The notes under the pieces: model-generated | Seen by the model: only the letters and a program-made list of their open reading frames with translations | What the model was told of the DNA's origin: nothing | The model's database searches: none | DNA from: Propionivibrio dicarboxylicus | GTDB lineage: Bacteria; Pseudomonadota; Gammaproteobacteria; Burkholderiales; Rhodocyclaceae | Length of the DNA: 50,473 bases | Direction: 5' to 3' | Assembly (NCBI RefSeq): GCF_900099695.1 | Contig: NZ_FNCY01000026.1 | Location: 1 to 50,473, forward strand | Shown: in pieces, positions 25,703 through 35,148 of the stretch | How positions within the stretch are numbered: the stretch's first letter is position 1 | Layout: the number at the start of each line of letters is the position of its first letter | Made by a program: the position numbers and the translations under genes

Positions 25703-27352
25703 GTGCAATTCACCCAGGACACGCCATCGAGAACCGCCCAGACAATCTTCTGGCTGGCCTTCGTGCTGGCCTGGCTGGTCCTGCTCGGCACCCGCGCGCT
25801 GATTCATCCCGATGAGGGACGTTATGCGATGCTTTCGCTCGGCATGCTGCAAAGCGGCGACTGGGTGACGCCACGCCTCAACGGCCTGCTCTATTTCGAG
25901 AAACCCGCCCTACAGTACTGGGCTGGCGCGATCGCTTTCAAGCTCTTCGGCATCAACGAGTTTGCCGCGCGATTCTGGCCGGGCCTGACCGGATTGCTGT
26001 CGATCCTGACCGTCGGCGTAACGGCACGACGCCTCTGGGGCAACGGACACCATGCGGCGCTGGTGATGGCCGGCACGACCTGGATCGCAGCCAACAGTCA
26101 CTTTCTCAACCTCGACACCGGTCTCAGCTTCTTCCTGACCGTGGCGCTCTGCGCCTTCGTCGTCGCACAACAGGACGATGCACGCGCACCGACCATCCGA
26201 CATGCCATGTGGCTCGCCTGGGCGGCAATGGCCGGCGCAACGCTATCGAAAGGCCTGATTGGCCTCGTCATCCCCGCCGGATCACTGTTCTGCTACAGCC
26301 TTTTCTGTTGGGACTGGCGCCCGTGGCGGCGCATGCACTGGCTGTCAGGCCTGCTGATTCTGTTGCTGCTCTGTGCACCGTGGTTCGTGCTGGTATCGCT
26401 GAGAAATCCCGATTTCGCTCGTTTCTTTTTCATCCACGAGCACTTCGAGCGCTTCCTCACCACCGTCCATGGCCGTGAGGCTCCGTTCTGGTATTTCCTC
26501 CCGGTACTGCTGATCGGCTTCATGCCCTGGACCTCGCTCCTGCCACGCCTCATCATTGACGGAATGCGCCGCGCTTCGAGTGACGGTTTCCAAACGGGGC
26601 GATTCCTGCTGATTTGGGCGCTGTTCGTATTCGCTTTTTTCAGCAAATCGAGCTCCAAGCTGCCGTCCTACATCCTGCCGATGTTCCCGGCCTTGGCGCT
26701 GCTGCTCGGCCAGTCGCTCACCAACATGCGCGCCGTCACACTCAAGAAACACCTGTGGGTGCCGCTCCTGCTCTGGGCCGCGCTGGCCTGCGCCCTGCCG
26801 CTCACCCACTTCCTGCCGGAAGACCCGGGGACCCCGGCAACGGCCTACACTGAGCTCGCCACCTGGTTGTCAATCGGCGGCATCCTCTTCCTGCTTTGCG
26901 GCGCCTTGGCCTGGAGAGCGCTGTCACGCGAAAAAACACTGGCCGCCATCATGTTCTTATGCGCCGGCAGTCTCGGCGGCGTGCTATGCGCCAGCCAGGG
27001 GCACGACGCGATCGGGCGGCTCAAGAGCAGCAAGGATCTCGTCGCGCAGATCCAGACCTACGTTCATCCCGAAACAGAAATATTCTCGATCAACGTCTAC
27101 GAACAAACCTTCCCCTTCTATCTGCAGCGGCCGGTCGTGCTGGTCAATTACGAAGACGAATTCGCCTTCGGCCAACGCGTCGAGCCGACACGTTCGATCG
27201 CTTCGCTCGACGCTTTCGTTGCACGTTGGAAGGCAGCCCCGGAAGCCATGGCCATGATGCAGGAAGAAACCTTCAACACACTGTCACAACGCGGCCTACC
27301 GATGAAAACCGTGTATCGCGACATTCGCCGGATCGTGGTGGTCAAACAATGA
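25703..27352 (+). CDS. arnT: lipid A L-Ara4N transferase ArnT-like
   Basis: A 549-aa inner-membrane GT-C glycosyltransferase of the PMT/ArnT family that moves 4-amino-4-deoxy-L-arabinose from undecaprenyl phosphate to lipid A phosphates on the periplasmic side. The N-terminal periplasmic loop holds HPDEGRYAMLSLGMLQSGDWVTPRLNGLLYFEKP, the conserved acidic catalytic segment, followed by about twelve membrane helices (the stretch SKSSSKLPSYILPMFPAL is also typical) and a soluble C-terminal domain. The start is a GTG at 25703 with GGAAG somewhat far upstream. Its stop overlaps the next start as ATGA. The arn genes downstream make the donor, which supports the substrate call. Confidence 0.9.
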   Translation: MQFTQDTPSRTAQTIFWLAFVLAWLVLLGTRALIHPDEGRYAMLSLGMLQSGDWVTPRLNGLLYFEKPALQYWAGAIAFKLFGINEFAARFWPGLTGLLSILTVGVTARRLWGNGHHAALVMAGTTWIAANSHFLNLDTGLSFFLTVALCAFVVAQQDDARAPTIRHAMWLAWAAMAGATLSKGLIGLVIPAGSLFCYSLFCWDWRPWRRMHWLSGLLILLLLCAPWFVLVSLRNPDFARFFFIHEHFERFLTTVHGREAPFWYFLPVLLIGFMPWTSLLPRLIIDGMRRASSDGFQTGRFLLIWALFVFAFFSKSSSKLPSYILPMFPALALLLGQSLTNMRAVTLKKHLWVPLLLWAALACALPLTHFLPEDPGTPATAYTELATWLSIGGILFLLCGALAWRALSREKTLAAIMFLCAGSLGGVLCASQGHDAIGRLKSSKDLVAQIQTYVHPETEIFSINVYEQTFPFYLQRPVVLVNYEDEFAFGQRVEPTRSIASLDAFVARWKAAPEAMAMMQEETFNTLSQRGLPMKTVYRDIRRIVVVKQ

Positions 27353-27720
27353 AAGTCCTGGAATTTTCCCTGATCCTTCTCGGCGTGCTACTCAACGCAT
27401 TCGCGCAGCTGCTGCTCAAGGCCGGCGTCCGCCAGATCGGTCATTTCGATTTCTCGATGGCCAACATCTGGCCGATTTCGACCTCGCTCGCCACCAACCT
27501 GCCGATCATCGGTGGGCTGAGCTGCTACGTCGTCAGCGTCGTCGTCTGGATCATGGCCCTTTCCCGTGTCGAAGTCAGCATCGCCTATCCGATGCTGTCG
27601 ATCGGCTACGTCGTCAACGCTATTCTCGCCTACCTGCTCTTCGGCGAAGCCGTCGGCCCACAACGCCTGGCCGGCATCGCCGTCATCATCGTCGGCGTCG
27701 TCATTGTCGCGAAAAGTTAA
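27349..27720 (+). CDS. ArnE/ArnF-like small EamA/SMR flippase subunit
   Basis: A 123-aa protein with four predicted membrane helices (about residues 3-20, 45-66, 72-92, 99-121), the size and layout of ArnE and ArnF. The pair flips Ara4N-phosphoundecaprenol to the periplasmic face in enterobacteria. Only one such gene is present here, so it may act as a homodimer or pair with a protein encoded elsewhere. ATG 27349 overlaps the arnT stop. The gene runs to within three bases of arnB. Confidence 0.82.
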   Translation: MKVLEFSLILLGVLLNAFAQLLLKAGVRQIGHFDFSMANIWPISTSLATNLPIIGGLSCYVVSVVVWIMALSRVEVSIAYPMLSIGYVVNAILAYLLFGEAVGPQRLAGIAVIIVGVVIVAKS

Positions 27721-27723
27721 GCC

Positions 27724-28857
27724 ATGGATATCCTGCCCTTTACCCGTCCCAACATCGATGAAGACACCATCGCCGCCGTCGCCGACGTGCTGCGTTCTGG
27801 CTGGCTGACGACCGGCCCCAAATGCCGAGAGCTCGAAAGCGCGCTCTCGGCCCGTGCCGGCGGCCGCCCCGTGCGCGTCGTCAACTCGGCCACCGCAGCG
27901 CTCGAATTCGGTTTGCGCCTCGCTGGCGTCGGTCCCGGCGACGAGGTCATCACAACCTCGCTGTCCTGGGTCGCAACCTCGAACGTCATCCTGACTGTCG
28001 GCGCCACACCGGTCTTCGTCGACATCGACCCGGCGACCCGCTTGATCGACCCAGACCTGATCGAAGCGGCAATCACCAAACGTACGCGCGCGATCATTCC
28101 CGTCGACTTGGCCGGTCTGCCAGTCGACCGCGATCGACTCTACGCAATTGCCAACAAGCACAAGCTGCGCGTCATCGAGGACGCGGCGCAATCTCAGGGC
28201 GCGAACTGGAATGGGCGTGAGCTCGGCACCATCGGCGACCTCGTCGCTTTCAGTTTCCATCCGAACAAGAACATGACGACCGGCGAAGGCGGCTGCCTCG
28301 TCATGAACACCGACGAAGAGGCGCGCCTGTTCGAGAAACTCCGCCTGCAGGGCGTCACCCGCGACAGCGAGGGCACCTACGACTGCGACGTACTCGGCGG
28401 CAAGGCCAACCTGACCGACATCGCGGCAGCGATCGGACTCGGACAGATCAAGCACCTCGATCGCTTCAACGCGCGCCGCCGCGAACTGGCGCGCCACTAC
28501 TTCAAGGCATTCGAGGGATTGCCGGTGGCATTGCCGCCCGCCGATTTCTCGCAAAGCAACTGGCATATGTTCCAGGTACTGCTGCCGGAAACCCTGGCGA
28601 GCCAGCGCGGCGAAATCATCCGCCGCCTGCGCGACGCCGGCATCGCCACCGGCGTGCACTACCCGGCGATCCACCTGACCACACTCTATCGCCGTCAGGG
28701 ACTCGCCACGCGGCCGCTGCCGCATACGGAATCGGTCGCCGCGCGCATCCTGACGCTGCCGCTCTTCCCGGCAATGCAGGACAGTGTCATCGATCGTGTC
28801 GCCACGGCATTGCGCACGGTGTTGCGCCAACTTGACCCGGAGAGCATGCCGGCATGA
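27724..28857 (+). CDS. arnB: UDP-Ara4O aminotransferase ArnB
   Basis: A 377-aa PLP enzyme of the DegT/DnrJ/EryC1 family that aminates UDP-4-ketopentose to UDP-L-Ara4N using glutamate. Marks are the N-terminal FTRPNIDEDTIAAVADVLRSGWLTTGP, the PLP-stacking region IEDAAQSQGA and the Schiff-base lysine in FSFHPNKNMTTGEGG. Its stop overlaps arnC as ATGA. Identity within this broad family is supported by the arn context. Confidence 0.92.
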   Translation: MDILPFTRPNIDEDTIAAVADVLRSGWLTTGPKCRELESALSARAGGRPVRVVNSATAALEFGLRLAGVGPGDEVITTSLSWVATSNVILTVGATPVFVDIDPATRLIDPDLIEAAITKRTRAIIPVDLAGLPVDRDRLYAIANKHKLRVIEDAAQSQGANWNGRELGTIGDLVAFSFHPNKNMTTGEGGCLVMNTDEEARLFEKLRLQGVTRDSEGTYDCDVLGGKANLTDIAAAIGLGQIKHLDRFNARRRELARHYFKAFEGLPVALPPADFSQSNWHMFQVLLPETLASQRGEIIRRLRDAGIATGVHYPAIHLTTLYRRQGLATRPLPHTESVAARILTLPLFPAMQDSVIDRVATALRTVLRQLDPESMPA

Positions 28858-29807
28858 GCACCGCATCGCCAAAGCTGAGCGTCGTCATTCCCGTCTATAA
28901 CGAGGAAGCCACACTGCCGGCGCTGTTCGCCCGCCTCTATCCGGCGCTCGATCAACTCGGCATCGCGTACGAAATCCTGTTCACCAACGATGGCAGTCGC
29001 GACAAATCGGCGGCGCTCCTGGCCGACCAGTTTCGCGCCCGGCCGGACGTCACCCGCGTCATTCTGTTCAACGGCAATTTCGGTCAGCACCGCGCCATCC
29101 TCGCCGGCTTCGCGCACGCCCGCGGCGAGTGCATCGTCACGCTCGACGCCGACCTGCAAAACCCGCCGGAAGACATCGGCGTACTGCTTGCCGAATTCGA
29201 CAAGGGACACGATTACGTCGGTTCGATCCGCCGCCAGCGCAACGACAGCCTCTGGCGCCATCTCGCCAGCCGGGCGATGAACCGTTTGCGCGAAAAGATC
29301 ACCCGCATCCACATGACAGACCAGGGTTGCATGATGCGCGCCTACAGTCGGCGCATCATCGACACGATCAACCAGTGCAACGAGATGCACACCTTCATCC
29401 CGGCACTCGCGTATTCATTCGCCCAGAACCCGACCGAAGTCGTCGTCGGCCACGAAGAACGCCATGCCGGCGAATCGAAATATTCGCTCTACAGCCTGAT
29501 CCGTCTCAACTTCGACCTGATGACCGGATTCTCCATCGTGCCGCTGCAGTTCTTCTCGATGCTCGGCATGCTGCTCTCGCTCGGCTCCGGCATACTCGTC
29601 GTCTATATGCTGCTGCGGCGCCTGCTGCTCGGCCCGGAAGTCGAAGGCGTGTTCACGCTGTTCGCGATCACTTTTTTCCTGATCGGCATCGCGCTATTCG
29701 GCATCGGCCTGCTCGGCGAATACATCGGCCGGATTTACCATGAAGTCCGCCACCGTCCGCGCTACCTGATCGCCGGCATCCTGCAGGCCGAGGACGACAA
29801 GCAATGA
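28854..29807 (+). CDS. arnC: undecaprenyl-phosphate Ara4FN transferase ArnC
   Basis: A 317-aa GT2 glycosyltransferase that transfers 4-deoxy-4-formamido-L-arabinose from UDP to undecaprenyl phosphate at the inner leaflet. The GT-A domain has VVIPVYNEEATLPALFARL at the start and the metal-binding acids in VTLDADLQNPPED near residue 100. Two C-terminal membrane helices lie near 230-255 and 265-290, ending GLLGEYIGRIYHEVRHRPRY. It overlaps both neighbours by four bases (ATGA), which suggests translational coupling. Confidence 0.93.
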   Translation: MSTASPKLSVVIPVYNEEATLPALFARLYPALDQLGIAYEILFTNDGSRDKSAALLADQFRARPDVTRVILFNGNFGQHRAILAGFAHARGECIVTLDADLQNPPEDIGVLLAEFDKGHDYVGSIRRQRNDSLWRHLASRAMNRLREKITRIHMTDQGCMMRAYSRRIIDTINQCNEMHTFIPALAYSFAQNPTEVVVGHEERHAGESKYSLYSLIRLNFDLMTGFSIVPLQFFSMLGMLLSLGSGILVVYMLLRRLLLGPEVEGVFTLFAITFFLIGIALFGIGLLGEYIGRIYHEVRHRPRYLIAGILQAEDDKQ

Positions 29808-30727
29808 CCCGTGCCGTCGTCTTCGCCTACCACAACGTTGGCGTCCGCTGCCTAAAGGTGCTGCTGGCACGAGGCATCGACGTAGCGCTCGTCATCACGC
29901 ACGAGGACAACCCGAACGAAAACATCTGGTTCGGTTCGGTTCGCCAGGTCTGCGAAGAGAACGACATACCGTTCATTACCCCCGCCGATCCGAACACACC
30001 AGAAACGGAAGCGTGCGTCGCCGCTCTAGACGCTGATTTTCTGTTCAGTTTCTATTACCGCCACATGCTCAAGGCGCCGCTGTTGTCCGCCGTCAAACGC
30101 GGCGCTTACAACATGCACGGCTCGCTACTGCCCAAATACCGGGGCCGCGTGCCGATCAACTGGGCGGTCATCCACGGCGAGCGAGAGACTGGCGCGACGC
30201 TCCACCGGATGACCGAAAAACCCGACAACGGCGCCATCGTCGACCAAGTTGCGGTACCGATTCTGCCGGACGACACCGCACAGGAAGTGTTTGAAAAGGT
30301 CACGGTTGCTGCCGAGCTTTGCCTCCACCGCGCGCTTCCCGGCCTGATCGACGGTTCGGCGCCACACCGCGCGCAGGACCTGAGCCAGGGCGCCTATTTC
30401 GGCGGACGCAAGGCCGAAGACGGACGGATCGACTGGAGCCAGAACGCACGCCAGATCCATGACCTCGTCCGCGCCGTCACCCGCCCTTATCCCGGCGCAT
30501 TCAGTGACCTCCCCACTGGAAGACTGGTATTATGGCGGACTCGCGTCGTCGCTGACGACGGCACAGGCCCGCTGACGGGAACTATCACTCACAACAACGG
30601 AATACTTGAGATCCACCCGATTGGCGGCGGCATCCTCCAGATTCTCGATGCCGAACTCTCCGGGGGGGACCTGCCGACAAGCGGAAACCCCGACGACATC
30701 ATCAAACTTCCATCCTCAGACTCCTGA
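29804..30727 (+). CDS. arnA: UDP-Ara4N formyltransferase (ArnA N-terminal activity, separate gene)
   Basis: A 307-aa N10-formyltetrahydrofolate-dependent formyltransferase matching the N-terminal half of enterobacterial ArnA. The catalytic Asn and His lie in YNMHGSLLPKYRGRVPINW near residue 104 and the catalytic Asp in EKPDNGAIVDQ near 141; the C-terminal OB-like lobe is present. Formylation of UDP-Ara4N is transient and is undone later by ArnD. In E. coli this domain is fused to the decarboxylase; here a stop codon, 17 bases and a new start separate them. It overlaps arnC by four bases. Confidence 0.92.
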   Translation: MTRAVVFAYHNVGVRCLKVLLARGIDVALVITHEDNPNENIWFGSVRQVCEENDIPFITPADPNTPETEACVAALDADFLFSFYYRHMLKAPLLSAVKRGAYNMHGSLLPKYRGRVPINWAVIHGERETGATLHRMTEKPDNGAIVDQVAVPILPDDTAQEVFEKVTVAAELCLHRALPGLIDGSAPHRAQDLSQGAYFGGRKAEDGRIDWSQNARQIHDLVRAVTRPYPGAFSDLPTGRLVLWRTRVVADDGTGPLTGTITHNNGILEIHPIGGGILQILDAELSGGDLPTSGNPDDIIKLPSSDS

Positions 30728-30744
30728 AACACTTCGCTGATCCC

Positions 30745-31788
30745 ATGAAAAAAGTCCTGATCCTCGGCGTCAACGGCTTCATCGGCCACCATCTGACCAA
30801 ACGCATTCTCGCAACGACCGACTGGCAAGTCTTCGGCATGGACATGTTCGACGACAAGGTGCGCGAGTTCACCGACCATCCGCGTTTCCACTTCTTCGAG
30901 GGCGACATCACGATCAACCAGGAGTGGATCGAATACCACGTCAAGAAGTGCGACGTCGTCTTGCCGCTGGTCGCCATCGCCACCCCGGCGACCTACGTCC
31001 AGGAACCGTTGAAAGTCTTCCAGCTCGATTTCGAAGCCAACCTGCCGATCATCAAGTGGTGCGTCAAGTACAAGAAGCACGTGGTCTTCCCCTCGACGTC
31101 CGAGGTCTATGGCATGTGCAAGGACGGCGAATTCGATCCGGAGAACTCCGATCTCGTCTATGGCCCGATCAACAAGCCGCGCTGGATCTACGCCTGCTCG
31201 AAGCAACTGCTCGACCGCGTGATCGCCGCCTACGGCCAGCAGGAAGGCCTCAAATACACCTTGTTCCGCCCCTTCAACTGGATCGGCGGCGGCCTCGACT
31301 CGATCCACACGCCGAAGGAAGGCTCGAGCCGCGTCATCACGCAGTTCTTCGGCCATATCGTGCGCGGCGAAACGATCAAACTGGTCGATGGCGGCCAGCA
31401 GAAGCGCGCTTTCACCTATGTCGATGACGGCATCAGCGCGCTGATGAAGATCATCGAAAACAAGGACGGAAAAGCGACCGGCCAGATCTTCAACATCGGC
31501 AACCCGAGCAACAACTATTCGGTTCGCGAACTGGCGACGATGATGCTCGAACTGGCCAAGGAATACCCGGAATATGCCGAAGGACTGGCCCGCGTCAAGA
31601 TGGTGGAGACGACCTCCGGCGAGTACTACGGCAAAGGCTATCAGGACGTCCAGAACCGTGTGCCGAAGATCGAGAACACCATGCGCGACCTCGACTGGGC
31701 ACCGACAGTGACGATGGCCGACGCGCTCCGCCATATTTTCGATTACTACCGCAGCCAGGTTGCCCACGCCAAGGATCTGGTCAATTAA
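30745..31788 (+). CDS. arnA: UDP-glucuronate decarboxylase (ArnA C-terminal activity, separate gene)
   Basis: A 347-aa short-chain dehydrogenase/epimerase that oxidises and decarboxylates UDP-glucuronate to UDP-4-ketopentose with NAD+. The NAD-binding GVNGFIGHHL is at residue 7, the catalytic Ser/Glu region is STSEVYGMC near 118, and Tyr-Lys are in YACSK near 148; PFNWIGGGLDSIHTPKEG is the ArnA-type substrate loop. It matches the C-terminal half of E. coli ArnA. The first reaction of the branch is thus a free-standing enzyme here. arnD starts at the base after its stop codon. Confidence 0.93.
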   Translation: MKKVLILGVNGFIGHHLTKRILATTDWQVFGMDMFDDKVREFTDHPRFHFFEGDITINQEWIEYHVKKCDVVLPLVAIATPATYVQEPLKVFQLDFEANLPIIKWCVKYKKHVVFPSTSEVYGMCKDGEFDPENSDLVYGPINKPRWIYACSKQLLDRVIAAYGQQEGLKYTLFRPFNWIGGGLDSIHTPKEGSSRVITQFFGHIVRGETIKLVDGGQQKRAFTYVDDGISALMKIIENKDGKATGQIFNIGNPSNNYSVRELATMMLELAKEYPEYAEGLARVKMVETTSGEYYGKGYQDVQNRVPKIENTMRDLDWAPTVTMADALRHIFDYYRSQVAHAKDLVN

Positions 31789-32703
31789 ATGACGACGCCA
31801 TTGCTCGCGCTGAAAGTCGACGTCGACACTTGGCGCGGCACGCGCGAGGGCGTCCCGCGCCTGCTCGCCCTGCTCGAGAGGCACGACGCGCGGGCTACCT
31901 TCCTGTTCAGTCTGGGCCCTGATCATACGGGACGCGCCATCAAGCGTGTCTTCCGCAAGGGATTTCTGAAAAAGGTCTCGCGCACCTCGGTGGTTGAGCA
32001 CTACGGTGTACGAACGTTGATGTACGGCACTTTGCTGCCGGGACCGGACATCGGCCGGCGCGAGGCAGACCTGATGCGTAGCGTCCGCGACGCGGGCCAT
32101 GAAGTCGGCATCCACTGCTGGGACCATATCCGCTGGCAGGACAATGTCGTTGCCCAAACGCCCGACTGGACCCGGCGGGAAATGAAACGGGCGGCCGACC
32201 GCTTTGCCGAAATTTTCGGCACACCGGCAATGACGCACGGGGCCGCCGGATGGCAAATGAACGAAGCCGCCTACGCCTGTGAGCGGGAACTCGGCTTCGA
32301 TTACGCTTCGGATGGCCGCGGCACCCATCCCTTTCTACCGGTCGATGGATCCGGAAAGTTGATTGGCGTGCCACAACTGCCGACCACCTTGCCGACGCTC
32401 GACGAGTTGATCGGCATCGACGGTCTAAGCGGCGACAACGTCGACCAGCATCTGCTCGGACTTACGCAAAATGCCACGCACGCTCAGGTCTACACGCTCC
32501 ACGCCGAACTGGAGGGCATGCGCCTGGGGGGCACCTTCGAGCGCCTGCTGACCGGATGGAAGGCGCAAGGCTATCGGCTCGACACCTGCCGGCGCTATTT
32601 CGAGTCACTCGACCGTTCGGTGCTTCCGCGTCATCAGGTCATCCTCGACGAAATTCCTGGACGCAGCGGAATATTGGCGCTTCAGGGCCCAGTCTGGTCG
32701 TAG
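31789..32703 (+). CDS. arnD: Ara4FN-phosphoundecaprenol deformylase ArnD
   Basis: A 304-aa NodB-type polysaccharide deacetylase that removes the formyl group from undecaprenyl-phosphate Ara4FN before flipping. The metal-binding aspartate lies in ALKVDVDTWRGTREGVPRLL near residue 9, and the histidine pair in HEVGIHCWDH near 105. NMTHGAAGWQMN-type text near 155 (TPAMTHGAAGWQMNEAAY) is characteristic of ArnD. It is last in the arn operon. No terminator is evident in the 15 bases before the convergent next gene. Confidence 0.93.
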   Translation: MTTPLLALKVDVDTWRGTREGVPRLLALLERHDARATFLFSLGPDHTGRAIKRVFRKGFLKKVSRTSVVEHYGVRTLMYGTLLPGPDIGRREADLMRSVRDAGHEVGIHCWDHIRWQDNVVAQTPDWTRREMKRAADRFAEIFGTPAMTHGAAGWQMNEAAYACERELGFDYASDGRGTHPFLPVDGSGKLIGVPQLPTTLPTLDELIGIDGLSGDNVDQHLLGLTQNATHAQVYTLHAELEGMRLGGTFERLLTGWKAQGYRLDTCRRYFESLDRSVLPRHQVILDEIPGRSGILALQGPVWS

Positions 32704-32718
32704 CAGGCTAAAGAACGC

Positions 32719-33744
32719 CTAGAGCAGTCGCTCTGCGTTCGCCCAATCAATACGCTGGGAAGGCACGTCGCTACGTTTGACACGGCCGATTACAAAGGCA
32801 CGCCTTGTCTTCGGTACACCGTCAAGCACCGCCATCGTAAATTCGACGTCCGAGGCCATCTCCGTTCTCGAGGCATCGAGGATGACGTTGAGGGTACTCA
32901 AGCGCAGATGTGTAGGCTCAAACCGGATATAGCGCTCCGGGGTACCCAGCACTTTGCATAAATAGTCGAGTTCCGTCTCAAGGATCGCCTGGGAATCGCC
33001 AAGTTCCGAAAGCTGGCGTTCGTTGTCGAGCAGCTGTGACTCCAGCACCTGTTGCGCGCCGCCGCCCGCCGGCGCCGTGGCGAACACCGACCCCAATCCA
33101 GGCCCCTGCATCTGCAGCATGCGCAAGCGCGCCCGGATCAATGACCGGCTTTCCTCGAGTTCCTGCCGCTCTGAACGCAATTCACTGATTTCTCGCATTG
33201 CCTGTGCGACCAGATATTCAAACGACTGATTGCCGAGCAGATGCTTGACCTCAGTTTCGGAATGACCGCAGATCCGCACGTTTGGCGAGGAAAAATCGAC
33301 GACGCGCTGGGCAATGTCGCGCTGCAACACGTCACCCTGCAGCAATGCGCCTTCCACATGCTGCTCCTGATACGTCATGCCAAAGACAATGAAGGCCTCG
33401 CTGACATCGGGGAAGCGCGCAAAAAAAGTCCGCAAATTGTGAGACCGCCCCAGCGCCGCAGGCACCTCGGAGGCACTGGCAAAAAAGGCACGGAGCACCG
33501 GCGTCGAGGACCACTGCGCTTCGGAAACATCGATGGCCGGTGGCAAGGCGAGTATTCGCGTTCTCAGGTAATCGGCGGTCAGACGCACGGCCGGCGCCAA
33601 GCGTTCAGGACAGGTGCGTAACAGGCACAGACGGGGATTGGTCAGCGACAGCGCCTTATCGACAGCTTTGCGCAATTCCGCCTCGGCATCGCTGATGGCT
33701 TCGAAATGCGACGGACGGATTTTGAACCAGTCCAGAATCCCCAT
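32719..33744 (-). CDS. conserved-looking hypothetical protein (341 aa)
   Basis: I do not recognise this protein. It has 341 residues, no signal peptide and no membrane helix, so it is probably cytoplasmic. Residues 1-170 look like a mixed alpha/beta domain with a conserved-looking VFGMTYQEQHVEGALLQGDVLQRDIAQ. Residues about 182-212 and 230-262 are strongly predicted coiled coils separated by a Gly/Ala-rich hinge. The C-terminal 80 residues are rich in strands (THLRLSTLNVILD, VEFTMAVLDG). Its base composition matches its neighbours. It lies after the purA terminator and so has its own promoter, perhaps with TATGAT just upstream on the minus strand. Confidence 0.75.
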   Translation of the reverse strand: MGILDWFKIRPSHFEAISDAEAELRKAVDKALSLTNPRLCLLRTCPERLAPAVRLTADYLRTRILALPPAIDVSEAQWSSTPVLRAFFASASEVPAALGRSHNLRTFFARFPDVSEAFIVFGMTYQEQHVEGALLQGDVLQRDIAQRVVDFSSPNVRICGHSETEVKHLLGNQSFEYLVAQAMREISELRSERQELEESRSLIRARLRMLQMQGPGLGSVFATAPAGGGAQQVLESQLLDNERQLSELGDSQAILETELDYLCKVLGTPERYIRFEPTHLRLSTLNVILDASRTEMASDVEFTMAVLDGVPKTRRAFVIGRVKRSDVPSQRIDWANAERLL

Positions 33745-33794
33745 GACGGCTCACCCCGAATAACTTTGCACTTATCATACGCCTCGACAGACAC

Positions 33795-33823
33795 AAAAAA
33801 ACCGGCCTGAAGCCGGTTTTTTT
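33795..33823 (-). terminator. intrinsic terminator of the purA operon
   Basis: ACCGGC and GCCGGT form a stem around CTGAA, extended by seven A on one side and seven T on the other, so it works in either direction. It lies 16 bases after the purA stop codon and ends the long leftward operon before the 341-aa gene. Confidence 0.9.
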
Positions 33824-33838
33824 GAACGTCTGCAAGGA

Positions 33839-35146
33839 TCAGGCAAATGGATGCCGACGCAGAATGGTTTCGTCACGCTCGGGACCGGTCGACACGATAT
33901 CGATCGGCACCTCGCACAGCGCCTCAATCCGCGCGAGATACGCCTGCGCGGCCGCCGGCAGCGCTGCATGCGATTTGACACCAACCGTCGACTCGCTCCA
34001 CCCCGGCATCGTTTCGAACACGGGTTCGCAGCCGGCAACATCATCCGCACCCATCGGCAGCAGATCGACGACTTCCCCATTCAAGCGGTAGCCGGTGCAG
34101 ATCTTCAGTTCTTTCAAGCCATCGAGCACGTCGAGCTTGGTGATGCACAGGCCAGTAATACCGTTGATCTGGATCGAGCGCTTGAGCGCAGGCATATCGA
34201 ACCAGCCGCAACGGCGCTTGCGCCCGGTGACCGTGCCGAATTCGCGGCCGACCTGCGACATCTGGTAGCCCGGCGTGCCTTCCGTCTCGATGTCGAGTTC
34301 GCACGGGAAGGGGCCGCCGCCGACGCGCGTGCAGTAGGCCTTGGTGATCCCCAGAATGTAATTGAGCATGCCCGGGCCGATACCGGCGCCGGCCGCAGCC
34401 TGGCCGGCAACGCAGTTCGACGAGGTGACGAACGGATAGGTACCGTGGTCGATGTCGAGCAGCGTGCCTTGCGCGCCCTCGAACAGCATGTTGCATCCAG
34501 CCTTGTAGGCAGCGTTGAGCTCAGCCGACACATCGGCAACCATCGGCTTGATCTTCTCTGCATCGGCCAGCGCCTGCGCCAACACCGTCTCGTAATCGAC
34601 AGGATCGGCCTTGAGGTACTGCGTCAGCACGAAATTGTGATACTCGAGGTTTTCCTTGAGTTTCTCGGCGAAACGCTCGGGATAGAACAGGTCATAGACG
34701 CGCAGTGCACGCCGGGCGACCTTGTCCTCGAAGGTCGGGCCAATGCCCTTGCCGGTCGTACCGATACGCTTGTCAGCGCATTTGGCCGCCTCGCGCGCGC
34801 GATCGACGGCGATATGGTACGGCAGCACCAGCGGGCATCCCGGACTGATCTTCAGCCGCGAGGCAACCTGCAGGCCACCAGCCTCGAGCTGCTCGATCTC
34901 GGACAACAGGTGGTGAATATCGAGCACGACGCCATTGCCGATATAACACGTAATCCCGTCGCGAACGATGCCTGAGGGCACCAGGTTGAGCTTGTACACC
35001 TTGTCGCCGACCACCAGTGTATGCCCGGCGTTGTGTCCGCCCTGGAAGCGGACGACGCCACTGGCATGATCCGTGAGCCAGTCGACGATCTTGCCCTTGC
35101 CTTCGTCGCCCCACTGGGTTCCAACCACCACCACATTCTTAGCCAT
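33839..35146 (-). CDS. purA: adenylosuccinate synthetase
   Basis: A 435-aa GTP-dependent ligase that joins IMP and aspartate to adenylosuccinate in AMP synthesis. The P-loop-like [16 protein letters not shown] (residues 8-23) and the IMP site [11 protein letters not shown] are invariant, as is [14 protein letters not shown]. It is last of the hfq-purA leftward group, two bases after hisZ, the usual betaproteobacterial neighbour. Confidence 0.97.
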   Translation of the reverse strand: MAKNVVVVGTQWGDEGKGKIVDWLTDHASGVVRFQGGHNAGHTLVVGDKVYKLNLVPSGIVRDGITCYIGNGVVLDIHHLLSEIEQLEAGGLQVASRLKISPGCPLVLPYHIAVDRAREAAKCADKRIGTTGKGIGPTFEDKVARRALRVYDLFYPERFAEKLKENLEYHNFVLTQYLKADPVDYETVLAQALADAEKIKPMVADVSAELNAAYKAGCNMLFEGAQGTLLDIDHGTYPFVTSSNCVAGQAAAGAGIGPGMLNYILGITKAYCTRVGGGPFPCELDIETEGTPGYQMSQVGREFGTVTGRKRRCGWFDMPALKRSIQINGITGLCITKLDVLDGLKELKICTGYRLNGEVVDLLPMGADDVAGCEPVFETMPGWSESTVGVKSHAALPAAAQAYLARIEALCEVPIDIVSTGPERDETILRRHPFA

Positions 35147-35148
35147 GT

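Noticed and set aside
27388-32328. Long antisense frames (494 and 579 codons) opposite the arn genes
   Set aside because: They mirror the codon bias of the real genes (GC-rich third positions leave the opposite frame open), are rich in Asp, Val, Gly and Arg, and carry no recognisable domain.
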